Positions 17,630 to 26,117 of a DNA stretch of 64,000 bases are shown piece after piece. The DNA comes from JANSYP01 sp038751255 (GTDB lineage Bacteria; Pseudomonadota; Alphaproteobacteria; Rhodobacterales; Rhodobacteraceae). The stretch spans positions 62,001-126,000 of the forward strand of contig JBCDGN010000001.1 in assembly GCA_038751255.1 (NCBI GenBank), read 5' to 3'. The notes beneath the pieces are model-generated. The model worked only from the letters and a program-made list of their open reading frames with translations. It made no database searches and was not told where the DNA came from. The position numbers and the translations under genes are program-made. Every line of letters begins with the position of its first letter. The first letter of the stretch is position 1.

Positions 17630-19003
17630 ATGACCCACCCCTGGACCAAAGCCGATTGGCGCGCAAAACCACGGGTTCAGATGCCGGATTATCCGGACGC
17701 AGATCGGGTCGCGGCCGTTGAAGAGCGGCTGGCGACTTTGCCGCCGTTGGTTTTTGCCGGCGAGGCACGGCAGCTCAAGGCTGAACTTGGCAAAGTGGCC
17801 CGTGGCGAAGCGTTCTTGCTGCAAGGCGGAGACTGCGCCGAAAGCTTCGCGGAGTTCGGACCCGACCTCGTCCGTGATACGTTCCGCGTGATGCTACAAA
17901 TGGCGATGGTGCTGACCTATGGTGCCAAGATGCCTGTGGTGAAAGTTGGCCGCGTTGCCGGGCAGTTCGCCAAGCCGCGTTCAGCACCGACCGAGACCAA
18001 GGACGGGTTGGAACTCCCGAGCTATCGCGGTGATATCATCAACGATATCGCGTTCACGCCTGAGGCGCGCATCCCGGATCCAGAGCGGATGCTCACTGCC
18101 TACACGCAGTCTGCATCGGCGCTGAACCTCTTGCGGGCTTTTAGCACCGGGGGTTTTGCGGATATGGAAGGCGTCCACGCGTGGACTCTGGGCTTCACCG
18201 AAGGCGACGGTGCAGCACGGTACAGAGACATCGCCAATCGCATTTCCGACTGTTTGGACTTCATGAACGCAGCCGGGGTGACCCGTGAAAACGCGCCGAC
18301 ATTGCATACGGTGGATTTCTACACCAGTCATGAGGCGCTCTTGCTGGAGTTTGAAGAAGCGCTCTGCCGGATCGATTCTACGACCGGGCTGCCGGTGGCG
18401 GGCACAGGCCATATGATCTGGATCGGCGACCGGACACGCCAGCCGGACGGAGCGCATGTGACCTTTGCGCAAGGGGTTCAAAACCCCATTGGTCTGAAAT
18501 GTGGTCCGAGCCTTGAGGTCGATGACCTCAAGCGCCTGCTTGATGCGTTGAACCCGCAGAACGAAGCGGGACGTCTCACACTAATCGCGCGTTTCGGGGC
18601 TGGGAAAACCGCCGATCACCTGCCGCGTCTGATCAAGGCTGTGGAAGAAGAGGGCGCTCAGGTGGTGTGGTCGTGCGATCCGATGCATGGCAACACGATC
18701 AAGTCCTCAACCGGATACAAGACGCGCCCCTTTGAATCGGTCCTGCGCGAGGTACGGGAGTTCTTTGACATCCACCGCGCTGAAGGCACTTATCCCGGCG
18801 GGGTGCATTTTGAGATGACCGGCAGCGATGTGACCGAATGCACCGGCGGCGTGCGGGCTGTCACTGAGGATGATTTATCCTCACGCTATCACACCGCCTG
18901 TGACCCACGCCTCAACGCCAGCCAATCTCTGGAGCTTGCCTTTTTGGTTGCCGAAGAATTGGCCGCGCGACGCGATGACAAGCAGCGGGCCGCAGCGCTT
19001 TAG
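17630..19003 (+). CDS. aroG: Class II 3-deoxy-7-phosphoheptulonate synthase (DAHP synthase)
   Basis: The 457-residue plant-type DAHP synthase should condense phosphoenolpyruvate and erythrose-4-phosphate in the first step of the shikimate pathway. Diagnostic segments are FLLQGGDCAESFAEF near residue 62, VKVGRVAGQFAKPRS near 103, GLKCGPSLEVDDL near 287, and VWSCDPMHGNTIKSS near 346. The start at 17630 is set by the ribosome-binding site CTGGAGGAGAG immediately upstream; in-frame sequence before it is not family-like. Class II enzymes replace the AroG/F/H class I enzymes in many alphaproteobacteria. The symbol follows common annotation and is not unique. Confidence 0.94.
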   Translation: MTHPWTKADWRAKPRVQMPDYPDADRVAAVEERLATLPPLVFAGEARQLKAELGKVARGEAFLLQGGDCAESFAEFGPDLVRDTFRVMLQMAMVLTYGAKMPVVKVGRVAGQFAKPRSAPTETKDGLELPSYRGDIINDIAFTPEARIPDPERMLTAYTQSASALNLLRAFSTGGFADMEGVHAWTLGFTEGDGAARYRDIANRISDCLDFMNAAGVTRENAPTLHTVDFYTSHEALLLEFEEALCRIDSTTGLPVAGTGHMIWIGDRTRQPDGAHVTFAQGVQNPIGLKCGPSLEVDDLKRLLDALNPQNEAGRLTLIARFGAGKTADHLPRLIKAVEEEGAQVVWSCDPMHGNTIKSSTGYKTRPFESVLREVREFFDIHRAEGTYPGGVHFEMTGSDVTECTGGVRAVTEDDLSSRYHTACDPRLNASQSLELAFLVAEELAARRDDKQRAAAL

Positions 19004-19030
19004 AAAGCGCAACGGCTTCGGCGCGATGGC

Positions 19031-19786
19031 TTAGTCGCCGTCGCGCACCAGTCGAAGATAGGGCCGTTCACCTTTGAGCGGCCCATCTTTTTGATCCGCA
19101 GGTGGCGTGAAATCGGTGGTTTCTACCGCTTTCGGAGGATGGCGCCGGAACTGTGCGGCGGGTTCGCTGAACCCTTGGGCCGCAAAGCTGTTTTCGGTTT
19201 TACTGGGTTCTGGCTCAATCGGGGCCGCTTGATCGCTTTGGGTCAACAAGGGCGTGACCTTCACTTCGGCGACATCAAAACGCCGCGGTGTTCGGCCGAT
19301 TTCGCCTGTGGACACCAAGCAGCCAAGTGCGCGGCTGACATCACCCAGATCGCTTTTCAGGGGCAGCAAGATGAGCTCGGCCTCCATCGCGGGTTTGCCG
19401 ATGCTGCGTTCCGCGATCAGTTGAAACCGTGCGCTGGCAGGTTCTTCGAACACATGCTCCAGCGCGTCGCTGACCTGCCGTCGCGCGTCCGGGGTGAAAA
19501 ACGATGTCAGCGGCATGCCGCGCACCTCCATGCCCAGGAGGTCATTCAAATGCATGCCGGCCAGACGAAAGCGTGCCATGCCGGGCGCGATACGTTCTAG
19601 GATGAAGGCGTTCTCAAGCGCCCGGTCGATCCCGCGTGGATCAACATCGGCGCGGCGCGGTACGAGGCGTCCCTCGCGCAGCGCTTCCCAGTAAGCTTCA
19701 ACGGTACTCAGAGTGGGGTGTTGCATGGATCCGCGATAATCTTGCAGCGAAACGATGAGTGGCTCGTGTTCATTGTTGTTCGACAT
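19031..19786 (-). CDS. PAS domain-containing protein (PAS_5/PF07310-like)
   Basis: The 251-residue soluble protein has a PAS-like domain over about residues 15-165, with YWEALREGRLVPRRADVDP, ERIAPGMARFRLAGMHLNDLLG and EVRGMPLTSFF. A disordered Pro/Ser/Glu-rich C-terminus follows. This pattern matches the alphaproteobacterial PAS_5 family, which lacks an obvious output domain and is of unknown role. The ATG at 19786 was preferred because the 99 upstream in-frame residues look non-coding. It is divergent from yicC with 240 bp between the starts, and it is not part of a recognisable operon. Confidence 0.82.
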   Translation of the reverse strand: MSNNNEHEPLIVSLQDYRGSMQHPTLSTVEAYWEALREGRLVPRRADVDPRGIDRALENAFILERIAPGMARFRLAGMHLNDLLGMEVRGMPLTSFFTPDARRQVSDALEHVFEEPASARFQLIAERSIGKPAMEAELILLPLKSDLGDVSRALGCLVSTGEIGRTPRRFDVAEVKVTPLLTQSDQAAPIEPEPSKTENSFAAQGFSEPAAQFRRHPPKAVETTDFTPPADQKDGPLKGERPYLRLVRDGD

Positions 19787-20026
19787 AACGGTCCATAACT
19801 CTTCAAGTCTTGATGGTGTATCATGACCGAGCGTCCCTTGTAGAGAGGCACGGCGAATGGTTACTGTAGTCTTAAAATGACAGAATTTCCTCAAATTGCC
19901 CGCAGAATTGAATGAATTAGTTAACCTTTGGCGGGGATAGCGTTGCTTGCTTGCGTCTGTCAGTTCGATCAGGTCGAAAGAGGATCGTCGACCGTTTGAG
20001 CTCAATAAATGCGAAAGGCCCAGATC

Positions 20027-20923
20027 ATGCTGCATTCGATGACCGCATATGGTCAGGCTTCTGGAGCGTTTGAAGCGTGGCAATGGGATTGGGAACTGCG
20101 CTCGGTCAATGGGCGCGGGCTTGATCTGAAATTTCGCCTGCCGGACCTTTTGGCGCCGCTAGAGCAAGAACTCCGTCGTCGGGCTGGGCAAAAGCTGTCG
20201 CGTGGAAATGTGACCGTCTATCTGCGTCTGTCCCGGACCGCAGAATCCACAGCGGGTTCTTTGGATCGTAGGGTGCTGCAAGAGCATCTCGATATGCTCA
20301 AGTCGGTGCATTTGATTTTAGAGGATCAAGGCCTCGCCCTCTCGCCGGTTGACCCCGGAGAGCTGTTGGCGCTGCCCGGTGTGGTGCGCGCCGATAGCGA
20401 TGCGGTTGAGGGGGCCGAGGAACAGCTCAAAGCCTTGGCGTTAGAGAGCTATGACCAAGCGCTTGAGGCGCTGATCCAGATGCGCCAATACGAAGGTGCG
20501 GCGCTGGAAAGAGTGTTGAACGAGATGGTTGATCAGGTCGCTTCAGCCTGTCAGGCCGCCATAGATCTCGGCCCTCAGCGTAGCGCAAACCAACAACGTG
20601 TCCTGAATGACGCGTTGGCACGGGTGATAGGTGCAAACGACACGGTAGAGCCCGAGCGGCTGGCTCAGGAACTGGCGGTGATCGCTGTGAAAGGGGATGT
20701 CACCGAAGAGTTAGACCGGCTTAGAATTCATGTGGGCTCAGCGCGTGATCTTATGGCGTCAGAGGGGCCCGTGGGCCGGAAACTGGATTTTCTGACCCAA
20801 GAGTTTAACCGTGAAGCGAATACGATTTGTTCCAAATCGCAATTCGGCCCGCTGACCCAGATCGGTCTTGACCTTAAAGCCACCATCGACCAGATGCGCG
20901 AACAGGTTCAAAACGTGGAGTAA
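20027..20923 (+). CDS. yicC: YicC family stress-linked endoribonuclease
   Basis: The 298-residue protein begins HSMTAYGQASG, the hallmark start of YicC proteins, and ends DLKATIDQMREQVQNVE, with the C-terminal DUF1732 segment EFNREANTICSKS. Family members are reported to cleave or promote decay of RNAs in the cytoplasm. The ATG at 20027 was chosen over one 18 bp upstream because E. coli YicC begins just before the same SMTAY motif and AAAGG precedes it. The stop is 7 bp before gmk, a pairing seen widely in proteobacteria. Confidence 0.92.
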   Translation: MLHSMTAYGQASGAFEAWQWDWELRSVNGRGLDLKFRLPDLLAPLEQELRRRAGQKLSRGNVTVYLRLSRTAESTAGSLDRRVLQEHLDMLKSVHLILEDQGLALSPVDPGELLALPGVVRADSDAVEGAEEQLKALALESYDQALEALIQMRQYEGAALERVLNEMVDQVASACQAAIDLGPQRSANQQRVLNDALARVIGANDTVEPERLAQELAVIAVKGDVTEELDRLRIHVGSARDLMASEGPVGRKLDFLTQEFNREANTICSKSQFGPLTQIGLDLKATIDQMREQVQNVE

Positions 20924-20930
20924 TCGCCGC

Positions 20931-21581
20931 ATGGCTGAGCGCCGGGGCTTGCTGATCATTCTGTCCTCGCCGTCCGGTGCTGGGAAATCCACGCTCGCCC
21001 GGCGCTTGCGTGAGTGGGATGGCGACATCCGGTTCTCTGTCTCCGTCACAACGCGCGCGCCCCGTGACGGCGAGGTCGATGGCCGCGAATACCACTTCAT
21101 CACAAAGCCAGAGTTCGAAGACCAGGTCCGAGATGGGGCTCTTTTGGAACATGCCGAGGTCTTCGGCAATCACTACGGCTCTCCGAAAGCACCTGTCATG
21201 GAAGCGCTGGAAGAGGGCGCCGATGTTATTTTCGACATCGACTGGCAAGGCGGGCAGCAAATCAGGGATTCGGTGCGGAAAGAAGACGTTGTATCAATCT
21301 TCGTGCTGCCACCGTCTATTGCAGAGCTTGAAAGACGCCTGCATACCCGCGCTCAAGACAGTGCCGAGACCATTGCCCATCGCATGACCCGCTCGCGTGA
21401 TGAGATCAGCCATTGGCGTGAATATGACTATGTGCTGATCAATGCCAATCTCGATGAGACCGAAGAAAAACTCCGCGCGATCGTAACCGCTGAACGGTTG
21501 CGTCGGACCCGGCAGGTGGGGCTGGACGATCGTGTCTCAGCGCTCAATGTGGAATTTGAAAGCTTCGGAGAAACCGCATGA
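20931..21581 (+). CDS. gmk: Guanylate kinase
   Basis: The 216-residue enzyme should phosphorylate GMP to GDP with ATP. It has the P-loop SSPSGAGKST near residue 12, the GMP-binding RAPRDGEVDGREYHF, and the lid segment TRSRDEISHWREYDYVLIN. The ATG at 20931 gives a normal length. It lies 7 bp after yicC and overlaps the carbonic anhydrase-like gene by 4 bp (ATGA), so yicC, gmk and the next two genes are probably one transcript. Confidence 0.96.
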   Translation: MAERRGLLIILSSPSGAGKSTLARRLREWDGDIRFSVSVTTRAPRDGEVDGREYHFITKPEFEDQVRDGALLEHAEVFGNHYGSPKAPVMEALEEGADVIFDIDWQGGQQIRDSVRKEDVVSIFVLPPSIAELERRLHTRAQDSAETIAHRMTRSRDEISHWREYDYVLINANLDETEEKLRAIVTAERLRRTRQVGLDDRVSALNVEFESFGETA

Positions 21582-22105
21582 CGCTCTATGCTTTGGATGG
21601 CGTAGCGCCAAGCGTGCCGGAAAGTGGCGCCTATTGGGTTGCACCTGATGCCAATGTGATTGGGCGCGTTGAGATCGAGGAAGACGTCAGCATCTGGTTC
21701 GGCTGCACACTGCGTGGCGATAATGAGCCGATCACTCTTGGGCGCGGCAGCAATATCCAGGAAAATTCGGTGCTCCACACGGACCCCGGTTATCCTATGG
21801 TGTTCGGGCCGAATGTCACGATTGGGCATAAGGCGATGATCCATGGCTGTGTGATCGGAGAGCAATCGCTGGTCGGGATGGGAGCCACGATCCTGAACGG
21901 CGCGAAAATTGGCAAGAACTGTCTGATTGGGGCCTGCGCCTTGATCACAGAAGGCAAGGAAATCCCCGATGGCTCCTTGGTTGTGGGAGCTCCAGGGAAA
22001 GTTGTGCGGCAGCTAACGGAGGAACAGATCGACGGTCTTCTTGCGACGGCTGAGCGCTATCAGCAAAACTATCGTCGGTTCAAATCGGGGCTTGTCGCGC
22101 AGTGA
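21578..22105 (+). CDS. Gamma carbonic anhydrase family protein
   Basis: The 175-residue protein is a left-handed beta-helix of hexapeptide repeats. The three zinc-ligand histidines of the gamma-carbonic anhydrase fold are present at about 67 (LHTDPG), 84 (IGHKA) and 89 (IHG). Members include YrdA/PaaY-type proteins, many without shown carbonic anhydrase activity. It is coupled to gmk and to the downstream PLP enzyme by overlapping start and stop codons, although no metabolic link is obvious. Confidence 0.92.
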   Translation: MTLYALDGVAPSVPESGAYWVAPDANVIGRVEIEEDVSIWFGCTLRGDNEPITLGRGSNIQENSVLHTDPGYPMVFGPNVTIGHKAMIHGCVIGEQSLVGMGATILNGAKIGKNCLIGACALITEGKEIPDGSLVVGAPGKVVRQLTEEQIDGLLATAERYQQNYRRFKSGLVAQ

Positions 22106-23274
22106 CCAAGACCCCAGTGCGTCGAACGCCATGGCCCAAAAGCGTTAGCCAAGCGGTTGTGACACCGTTGCAACCTTCTGTGGTTTACCGCTCCTCTGAT
22201 CCCGATGCGCTTGATGCGCAGTATGAAGGTCAGACGCAGGGCTATACCTACGCCCGCGAAGGCCACCCCAACGCCGATCTCTTGGCGCGCAAAATCGACG
22301 CGCTTGAGGGCGCTGAGGGCGGCTTGGTCGTCTCTTCCGGCATGGCGGCGATCTCAGTGGTTCTGCTCGGCGCTCTTTCGGCGGGCGATCATATCATCGG
22401 AGCAGACCAGCTTTACGGACGCTCACTCAGGCTATTGCGCGAAGATCTGCCGCGTTGGGGTATCGCATGTGACTTCGTCGATATGGGCGATGTGACCGCG
22501 GTGAAAGCAGCGCTACGGCCAGAGACCCGATTGATCCTGGTGGAGACGGTCTCGAACCCGACTTTACGCGTCGCTGATATCGAAGGGCTTCTTGCCCTCG
22601 CGCGCGAAACCGGGGTGCTCTTGGCGATCGACAACACCTTTGCCACGCCTTTGGGGTTCCGCGCCTGGGAAACGGGCGCTGACATCGTGATCCATTCTGT
22701 GACCAAGCTCTTGGCCGGGCATTCTGATGTCACACTGGGCTATGCCGCGACCCGCGATCCAAGCCTGCGCGACCGAATTCTGTCGACAGCCACGACACTT
22801 GGTTTCACGGCCAGCCCCTATGATTGTTGGTTGGCAGAGCGCGGTCTTTACACGCTTGAACTCCGTCATCGGCAAGCGAGTTCTAGTGCTGCGGAGTTGG
22901 CGATGATGTTGGCCGATCACCCCGCTGTTGCGTCGGTTCTCTATCCTGGCCGATCAGACCATCCCGATCACAGCCGAGCCGTAAAGCTTTTGGCCGGTCA
23001 ATTCGGTACGATGGTCACGTTCACGCTGAAGGGCGGGAGAGAGGCCGCGAACCGGTTTACTGCGGCGGCGCCCGATCTGCCTTTCGCACCGACTTTGGGG
23101 GATGTGGCGACGCTTCTGTCTCACCCGGCGTCATCGTCCCATCGCGGTCTTAGTGCACCAGAGCGTTTGGCCCTCGGGATTACCGAAGGGACGTTTCGGG
23201 TCTCGGTCGGGGTGGAGCCCACCGCGGTGATCTTGTCAGATATCAGCCGAGCGCTTTACGCTGTGTTGGCATAG
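22102..23274 (+). CDS. Cys/Met metabolism PLP-dependent enzyme
   Basis: The 390-residue protein belongs to the trans-sulfuration fold-type I family. Family motifs are GLVVSSGMAAISVVLLG near residue 74, LLAIDNTFATP near 173, and HSVTKLLAGHSDV with the PLP lysine at about 202. The C-terminus has TEGTFRVSVGVE. It could be a cystathionine beta-lyase, cystathionine gamma-synthase/lyase or O-acylhomoserine sulfhydrylase; the sequence alone does not separate these. The start is GTG, overlapping the previous stop by 4 bp. Confidence 0.88.
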   Translation: MTKTPVRRTPWPKSVSQAVVTPLQPSVVYRSSDPDALDAQYEGQTQGYTYAREGHPNADLLARKIDALEGAEGGLVVSSGMAAISVVLLGALSAGDHIIGADQLYGRSLRLLREDLPRWGIACDFVDMGDVTAVKAALRPETRLILVETVSNPTLRVADIEGLLALARETGVLLAIDNTFATPLGFRAWETGADIVIHSVTKLLAGHSDVTLGYAATRDPSLRDRILSTATTLGFTASPYDCWLAERGLYTLELRHRQASSSAAELAMMLADHPAVASVLYPGRSDHPDHSRAVKLLAGQFGTMVTFTLKGGREAANRFTAAAPDLPFAPTLGDVATLLSHPASSSHRGLSAPERLALGITEGTFRVSVGVEPTAVILSDISRALYAVLA

Positions 23275-23626
23275 TTCCGGCATGACCCGTGTCGCCGCTG
23301 AAGACCTGGATGTCCAATTTGGGAAAGTGACGGGACAGTTCACGCTCGACCATGCTGCGATTCGGCAAATCACGCGCCATAATCGCGAATCGACCGGCAT
23401 AATTTTCGCTCTGCAAGTGCCGCCCAACATCGATGCAATCGAAGCGATCGGAGAACAGAGGCGCAACCACGATCTCTGGCGTGAGGCTTCGCACCAAACC
23501 ACGAGCGAAGCGGTCGAACTTAGTGTAAACAATTGGCAAATGGGTGACTTTACCGCGTATGCGACCGTCGTCCAAAGAGGCCCTGTTGTTCGTCATCATA
23601 ATTTCGACCACCAGGATCACACTCAT
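23243..23626 (-). CDS. Small conserved-looking protein, receiver-like fold pattern
   Basis: I do not recognise a named family in this 127-residue protein. After a short hydrophobic N-terminus (MSVILVVEIMM) it has alternating strand/helix segments: EIVVAPLFSDRFDCIDVGRHL, AGRFAIMARDLPNRSMVERE and FPKLDIQVF. This resembles a degenerate response-regulator receiver, but an acceptor Asp in the usual place is not evident. The ATG at 23626 is preceded by GAG-rich sequence; a further start at 23599 is possible. It converges on the PLP enzyme gene with a 32 bp overlap and is divergent from phoR, 149 bp away. Confidence 0.6.
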   Translation of the reverse strand: MSVILVVEIMMTNNRASLDDGRIRGKVTHLPIVYTKFDRFARGLVRSLTPEIVVAPLFSDRFDCIDVGRHLQSENYAGRFAIMARDLPNRSMVERELSRHFPKLDIQVFSGDTGHAGTMPTQRKALG

Positions 23627-23775
23627 TTTGACCAATACTCCTTCACTTCTGCGTCTGGATTAAGTCTTTTATCGGGTTCGTTACCAATTCGTTTGCTCTA
23701 CGAACTCTGTTTCCGAAAGGTGAACAAATATAAATTGATTGTCACCCCTTACTTATTTTTGAGAGCCATTTTTTG

Positions 23776-24837
23776 ATGCGATCGTGGCCAAATAGCGAGG
23801 CGCTTGATCTCTTGCGCGCCATGGCAGCCGGGATGCCTTTCCCGATGATATTGATTGGACCTGATGAGCGGATCGTGGCGCAAAGCCCTCAAGCGATTGC
23901 CAAATTTGGCGGTGGCCTGGTCGGGCGGCATTTCTATACTGTCTTGCGAAATCCCGATGTGATTGAGGCTGTGATAATGGCAGCGTCCGACGGAAAAGCT
24001 GTTGAAACAAGGTTTCCGCTTTCTGATCATGTCCAAGATACTGTTTACAAAGCTAAATGTGCACCGTTGCCAATGGGTGACATTAACGGTGTCATGGTCT
24101 GCTTGGAGGACACCTCCAGCCTTGAAGCTGCGGGTCAAATGCGGCGGGATTTTGTGGCCAATGTGAGCCACGAATTACGCACACCCTTGACCGCCTTAAT
24201 TGGGTTTATTGAAACGCTGCGGGGGCCTGCCAAAGACGATTTCGAGGCGCGGGATAAATTTCTCGAAACGATGGAAAAAGAGGCCAGCCGAATGAACCGC
24301 CTGGTTCTTGATCTTCTGTCCTTGTCGCGGGTCGAGGGGGAAGAGCGCGTTCGCCCTAAAACGCGCGCCGATTTGGTTGAGATCATCCAGTCGGTTGTCT
24401 TGTCGATTGGCCCCTTGGCAGAAACAGCCGATGTCACTTTAGAGCTTGCCCTAGAGACCGAGGAGGCGATGGTTCTCGGCGATCAGGACCAACTTGTGCA
24501 AGTGTTTACCAACCTCGCAGAGAACGCGATAAAATATGCAAGCAGCGGAAAACACGTCGCCTTCTCGTTAAGAACGCTTGAGCGCGACCCGTTGCTTCGC
24601 ACCAAAGCCGTTGAGATCACGGTGACCGATCATGGGCCCGGTATTGACGCGATCCACCTGCATCGTCTGACTGAGCGTTTCTATAGAATCGATGATCACC
24701 GGTCGCGAGAGCAGGGCGGCACCGGTTTGGGCTTAGCGATTGTGAAACACATCGTGAATCGCCACAGAGGGAGGCTTAAAATCGATAGCGAACCCGGTCG
24801 TGGAAGCCGGTTTTCAGTGATCATCGAAGCGCTCTGA
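23776..24837 (+). CDS. phoR: Phosphate regulon sensor histidine kinase PhoR, without membrane segments
   Basis: The 353-residue kinase has a PAS-like N-terminal domain (about 15-110), the HisKA phosphoacceptor FVANVSHELRTPLT with His132, the N-box TNLAENAIKYA, and the G-boxes DHGPGI and GGTGLGLAIVKHIV. It should phosphorylate PhoB when phosphate is low. Unlike E. coli PhoR it shows no transmembrane helices, so it may be cytoplasmic or held at the membrane through PstSCAB/PhoU. A TTG at 23773 directly precedes the ATG; the ATG is taken as the start. It is the first gene of the pho/pst locus. Confidence 0.92.
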   Translation: MRSWPNSEALDLLRAMAAGMPFPMILIGPDERIVAQSPQAIAKFGGGLVGRHFYTVLRNPDVIEAVIMAASDGKAVETRFPLSDHVQDTVYKAKCAPLPMGDINGVMVCLEDTSSLEAAGQMRRDFVANVSHELRTPLTALIGFIETLRGPAKDDFEARDKFLETMEKEASRMNRLVLDLLSLSRVEGEERVRPKTRADLVEIIQSVVLSIGPLAETADVTLELALETEEAMVLGDQDQLVQVFTNLAENAIKYASSGKHVAFSLRTLERDPLLRTKAVEITVTDHGPGIDAIHLHRLTERFYRIDDHRSREQGGTGLGLAIVKHIVNRHRGRLKIDSEPGRGSRFSVIIEAL

Positions 24838-24873
24838 GGCAAGCGCCAAAGATTTTTGATCCTACCGGCAATT

Positions 24874-24902
24874 GTTACAATTTCGTTACAAAATCGTCAC
24901 AA
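24874..24902 (+). promoter_or_regulatory. Pho box: three 7-bp repeats at 11-bp period upstream of pstS
   Basis: GTTACAA (24874-24880), GTTACAA (24885-24891) and GTCACAA (24896-24902) are direct repeats each separated by 4 bp, the classic PhoB-binding layout. The last repeat ends 82 bp before the pstS ATG. An A-rich stretch with TAAAAC follows and could supply the -10 element. Confidence 0.85.
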
Positions 24903-24984
24903 AAAAAAATCGGTAAAACGATAGGCCGCGGGTGGGGCCTCACCCAGGGGGGACGGCTCGTATATTCCCATCAAGGAGCTTAGA

Positions 24985-26031
24985 ATGTCCTTTGTGAAAC
25001 TGACCGCCTCTGCAGTGGCGATCATTGCTGTTTCCACAACCGTCGCTTGGGCCGATCGCGCTCAAGTCGCCGTCGCAGGGTCATCGACCGTTCTGCCATA
25101 CGCATCCATCGTTGCCGAAGCCTTCGGCGAAAACTTCGACTTCCCAACGCCGGTTGTTGAGTCAGGTGGTTCCTCTGCAGGTCTGAAGAAGTTCTGCGAA
25201 GGCGTCGGCGAAAACACCATCGATGTTGCTAACGCGTCTCGTAAAATTCGCGAAAGAGAGATCAAAGCCTGTGCAGACAACGGCGTCACAGATATCATGG
25301 AAGTCCGCATCGGGTACGACGGGATTGTGTTCGCAAGTCAGATCGATGGCCCCGCTTTCACAGCCTTTACTGAAGATCAATGGTACCAGGGATTGGCCGC
25401 CGAGGTCGTTGTTGACGGTGAACTCAAAGCCAACCCTTACACCAAATGGTCCGAGGTCGATTCCTCTTTGCCTGACGTAGAAATCGCTGCCTTCATCCCA
25501 GGCACGAAGCACGGCACCCGCGAAGTCTTCGAAGAGAAAGTGCTGCTGGTTGGCTGCGAGCACAGCGGCGCCATGAAGTCCATGATGGAAGGCGGCCTGT
25601 CCGAAGACGACGCCGAGGGCAAGTGCATGGCCGTGCGTACCGATGGCGCATCGGTCGACATCGACGGTGACTACACCGAAACTCTCGCGCGTATCGATGC
25701 CAATACGAACGGTGTCGGCGTCTTCGGATTGGCGTTTTACGAGAACAACACATCCAAGCTGAAAGTTGCCACCATGAGTGGGGTGGCCCCCTCCACGGAG
25801 ACAATTTCAACTGGTGAATATCCAGTGTCTCGCCCGCTCTTTTTCTACGTGAAGAAAGCGCATATTGGCGTCATCCCAGGCCTCAAAGAGTACGCAGAGT
25901 TCTTTGTGTCTGATGCCGTTGCTGGTCCGAACGGGCCTCTGGCGAACTACGGCCTTGTGTCTGACCCAGAGCTGGGCGCTACCCAAATTGCGATTGCAAA
26001 TGAAGATGTCATGATTGGCTCTGGTTCATAA
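24985..26031 (+). CDS. pstS: Phosphate ABC transporter substrate-binding protein
   Basis: The 348-residue periplasmic protein has a signal peptide (cleavage after WA at about residue 23) and the phosphate-binding start QVAVAGSSTVLPYASIVAEAF. ESGGSSAGLKKFC and NASRKIREREI follow. It should capture phosphate for PstCAB. AAGGAG stands 6 bp before the ATG. A Pho box with three repeats is upstream, so strong induction under phosphate starvation is expected. Confidence 0.96.
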   Translation: MSFVKLTASAVAIIAVSTTVAWADRAQVAVAGSSTVLPYASIVAEAFGENFDFPTPVVESGGSSAGLKKFCEGVGENTIDVANASRKIREREIKACADNGVTDIMEVRIGYDGIVFASQIDGPAFTAFTEDQWYQGLAAEVVVDGELKANPYTKWSEVDSSLPDVEIAAFIPGTKHGTREVFEEKVLLVGCEHSGAMKSMMEGGLSEDDAEGKCMAVRTDGASVDIDGDYTETLARIDANTNGVGVFGLAFYENNTSKLKVATMSGVAPSTETISTGEYPVSRPLFFYVKKAHIGVIPGLKEYAEFFVSDAVAGPNGPLANYGLVSDPELGATQIAIANEDVMIGSGS

Positions 26032-26056
26032 GAGCTTCAATCTAATACCAATAGTC

Positions 26057-26089
26057 GGGGGCGGTTCGGAACTGCTCTGTGTCGTCCCC
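26057..26089 (+). promoter_or_regulatory. Stem-loop between pstS and pstC
   Basis: GGGGGCG (26057-26063) pairs with CGTCCCC (26083-26089, one G-U pair), enclosing a small GTTC/GAAC hairpin, and TATAATTTCTC follows. Such structures after a binding-protein gene usually stabilise its mRNA or partly terminate transcription. It also covers a possible GTG start at 26079, which favours the ATG at 26118 for pstC. Confidence 0.45.
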
Positions 26090-26117
26090 TATAATTTCTC
26101 TTGCCAGTGGTGGGACC

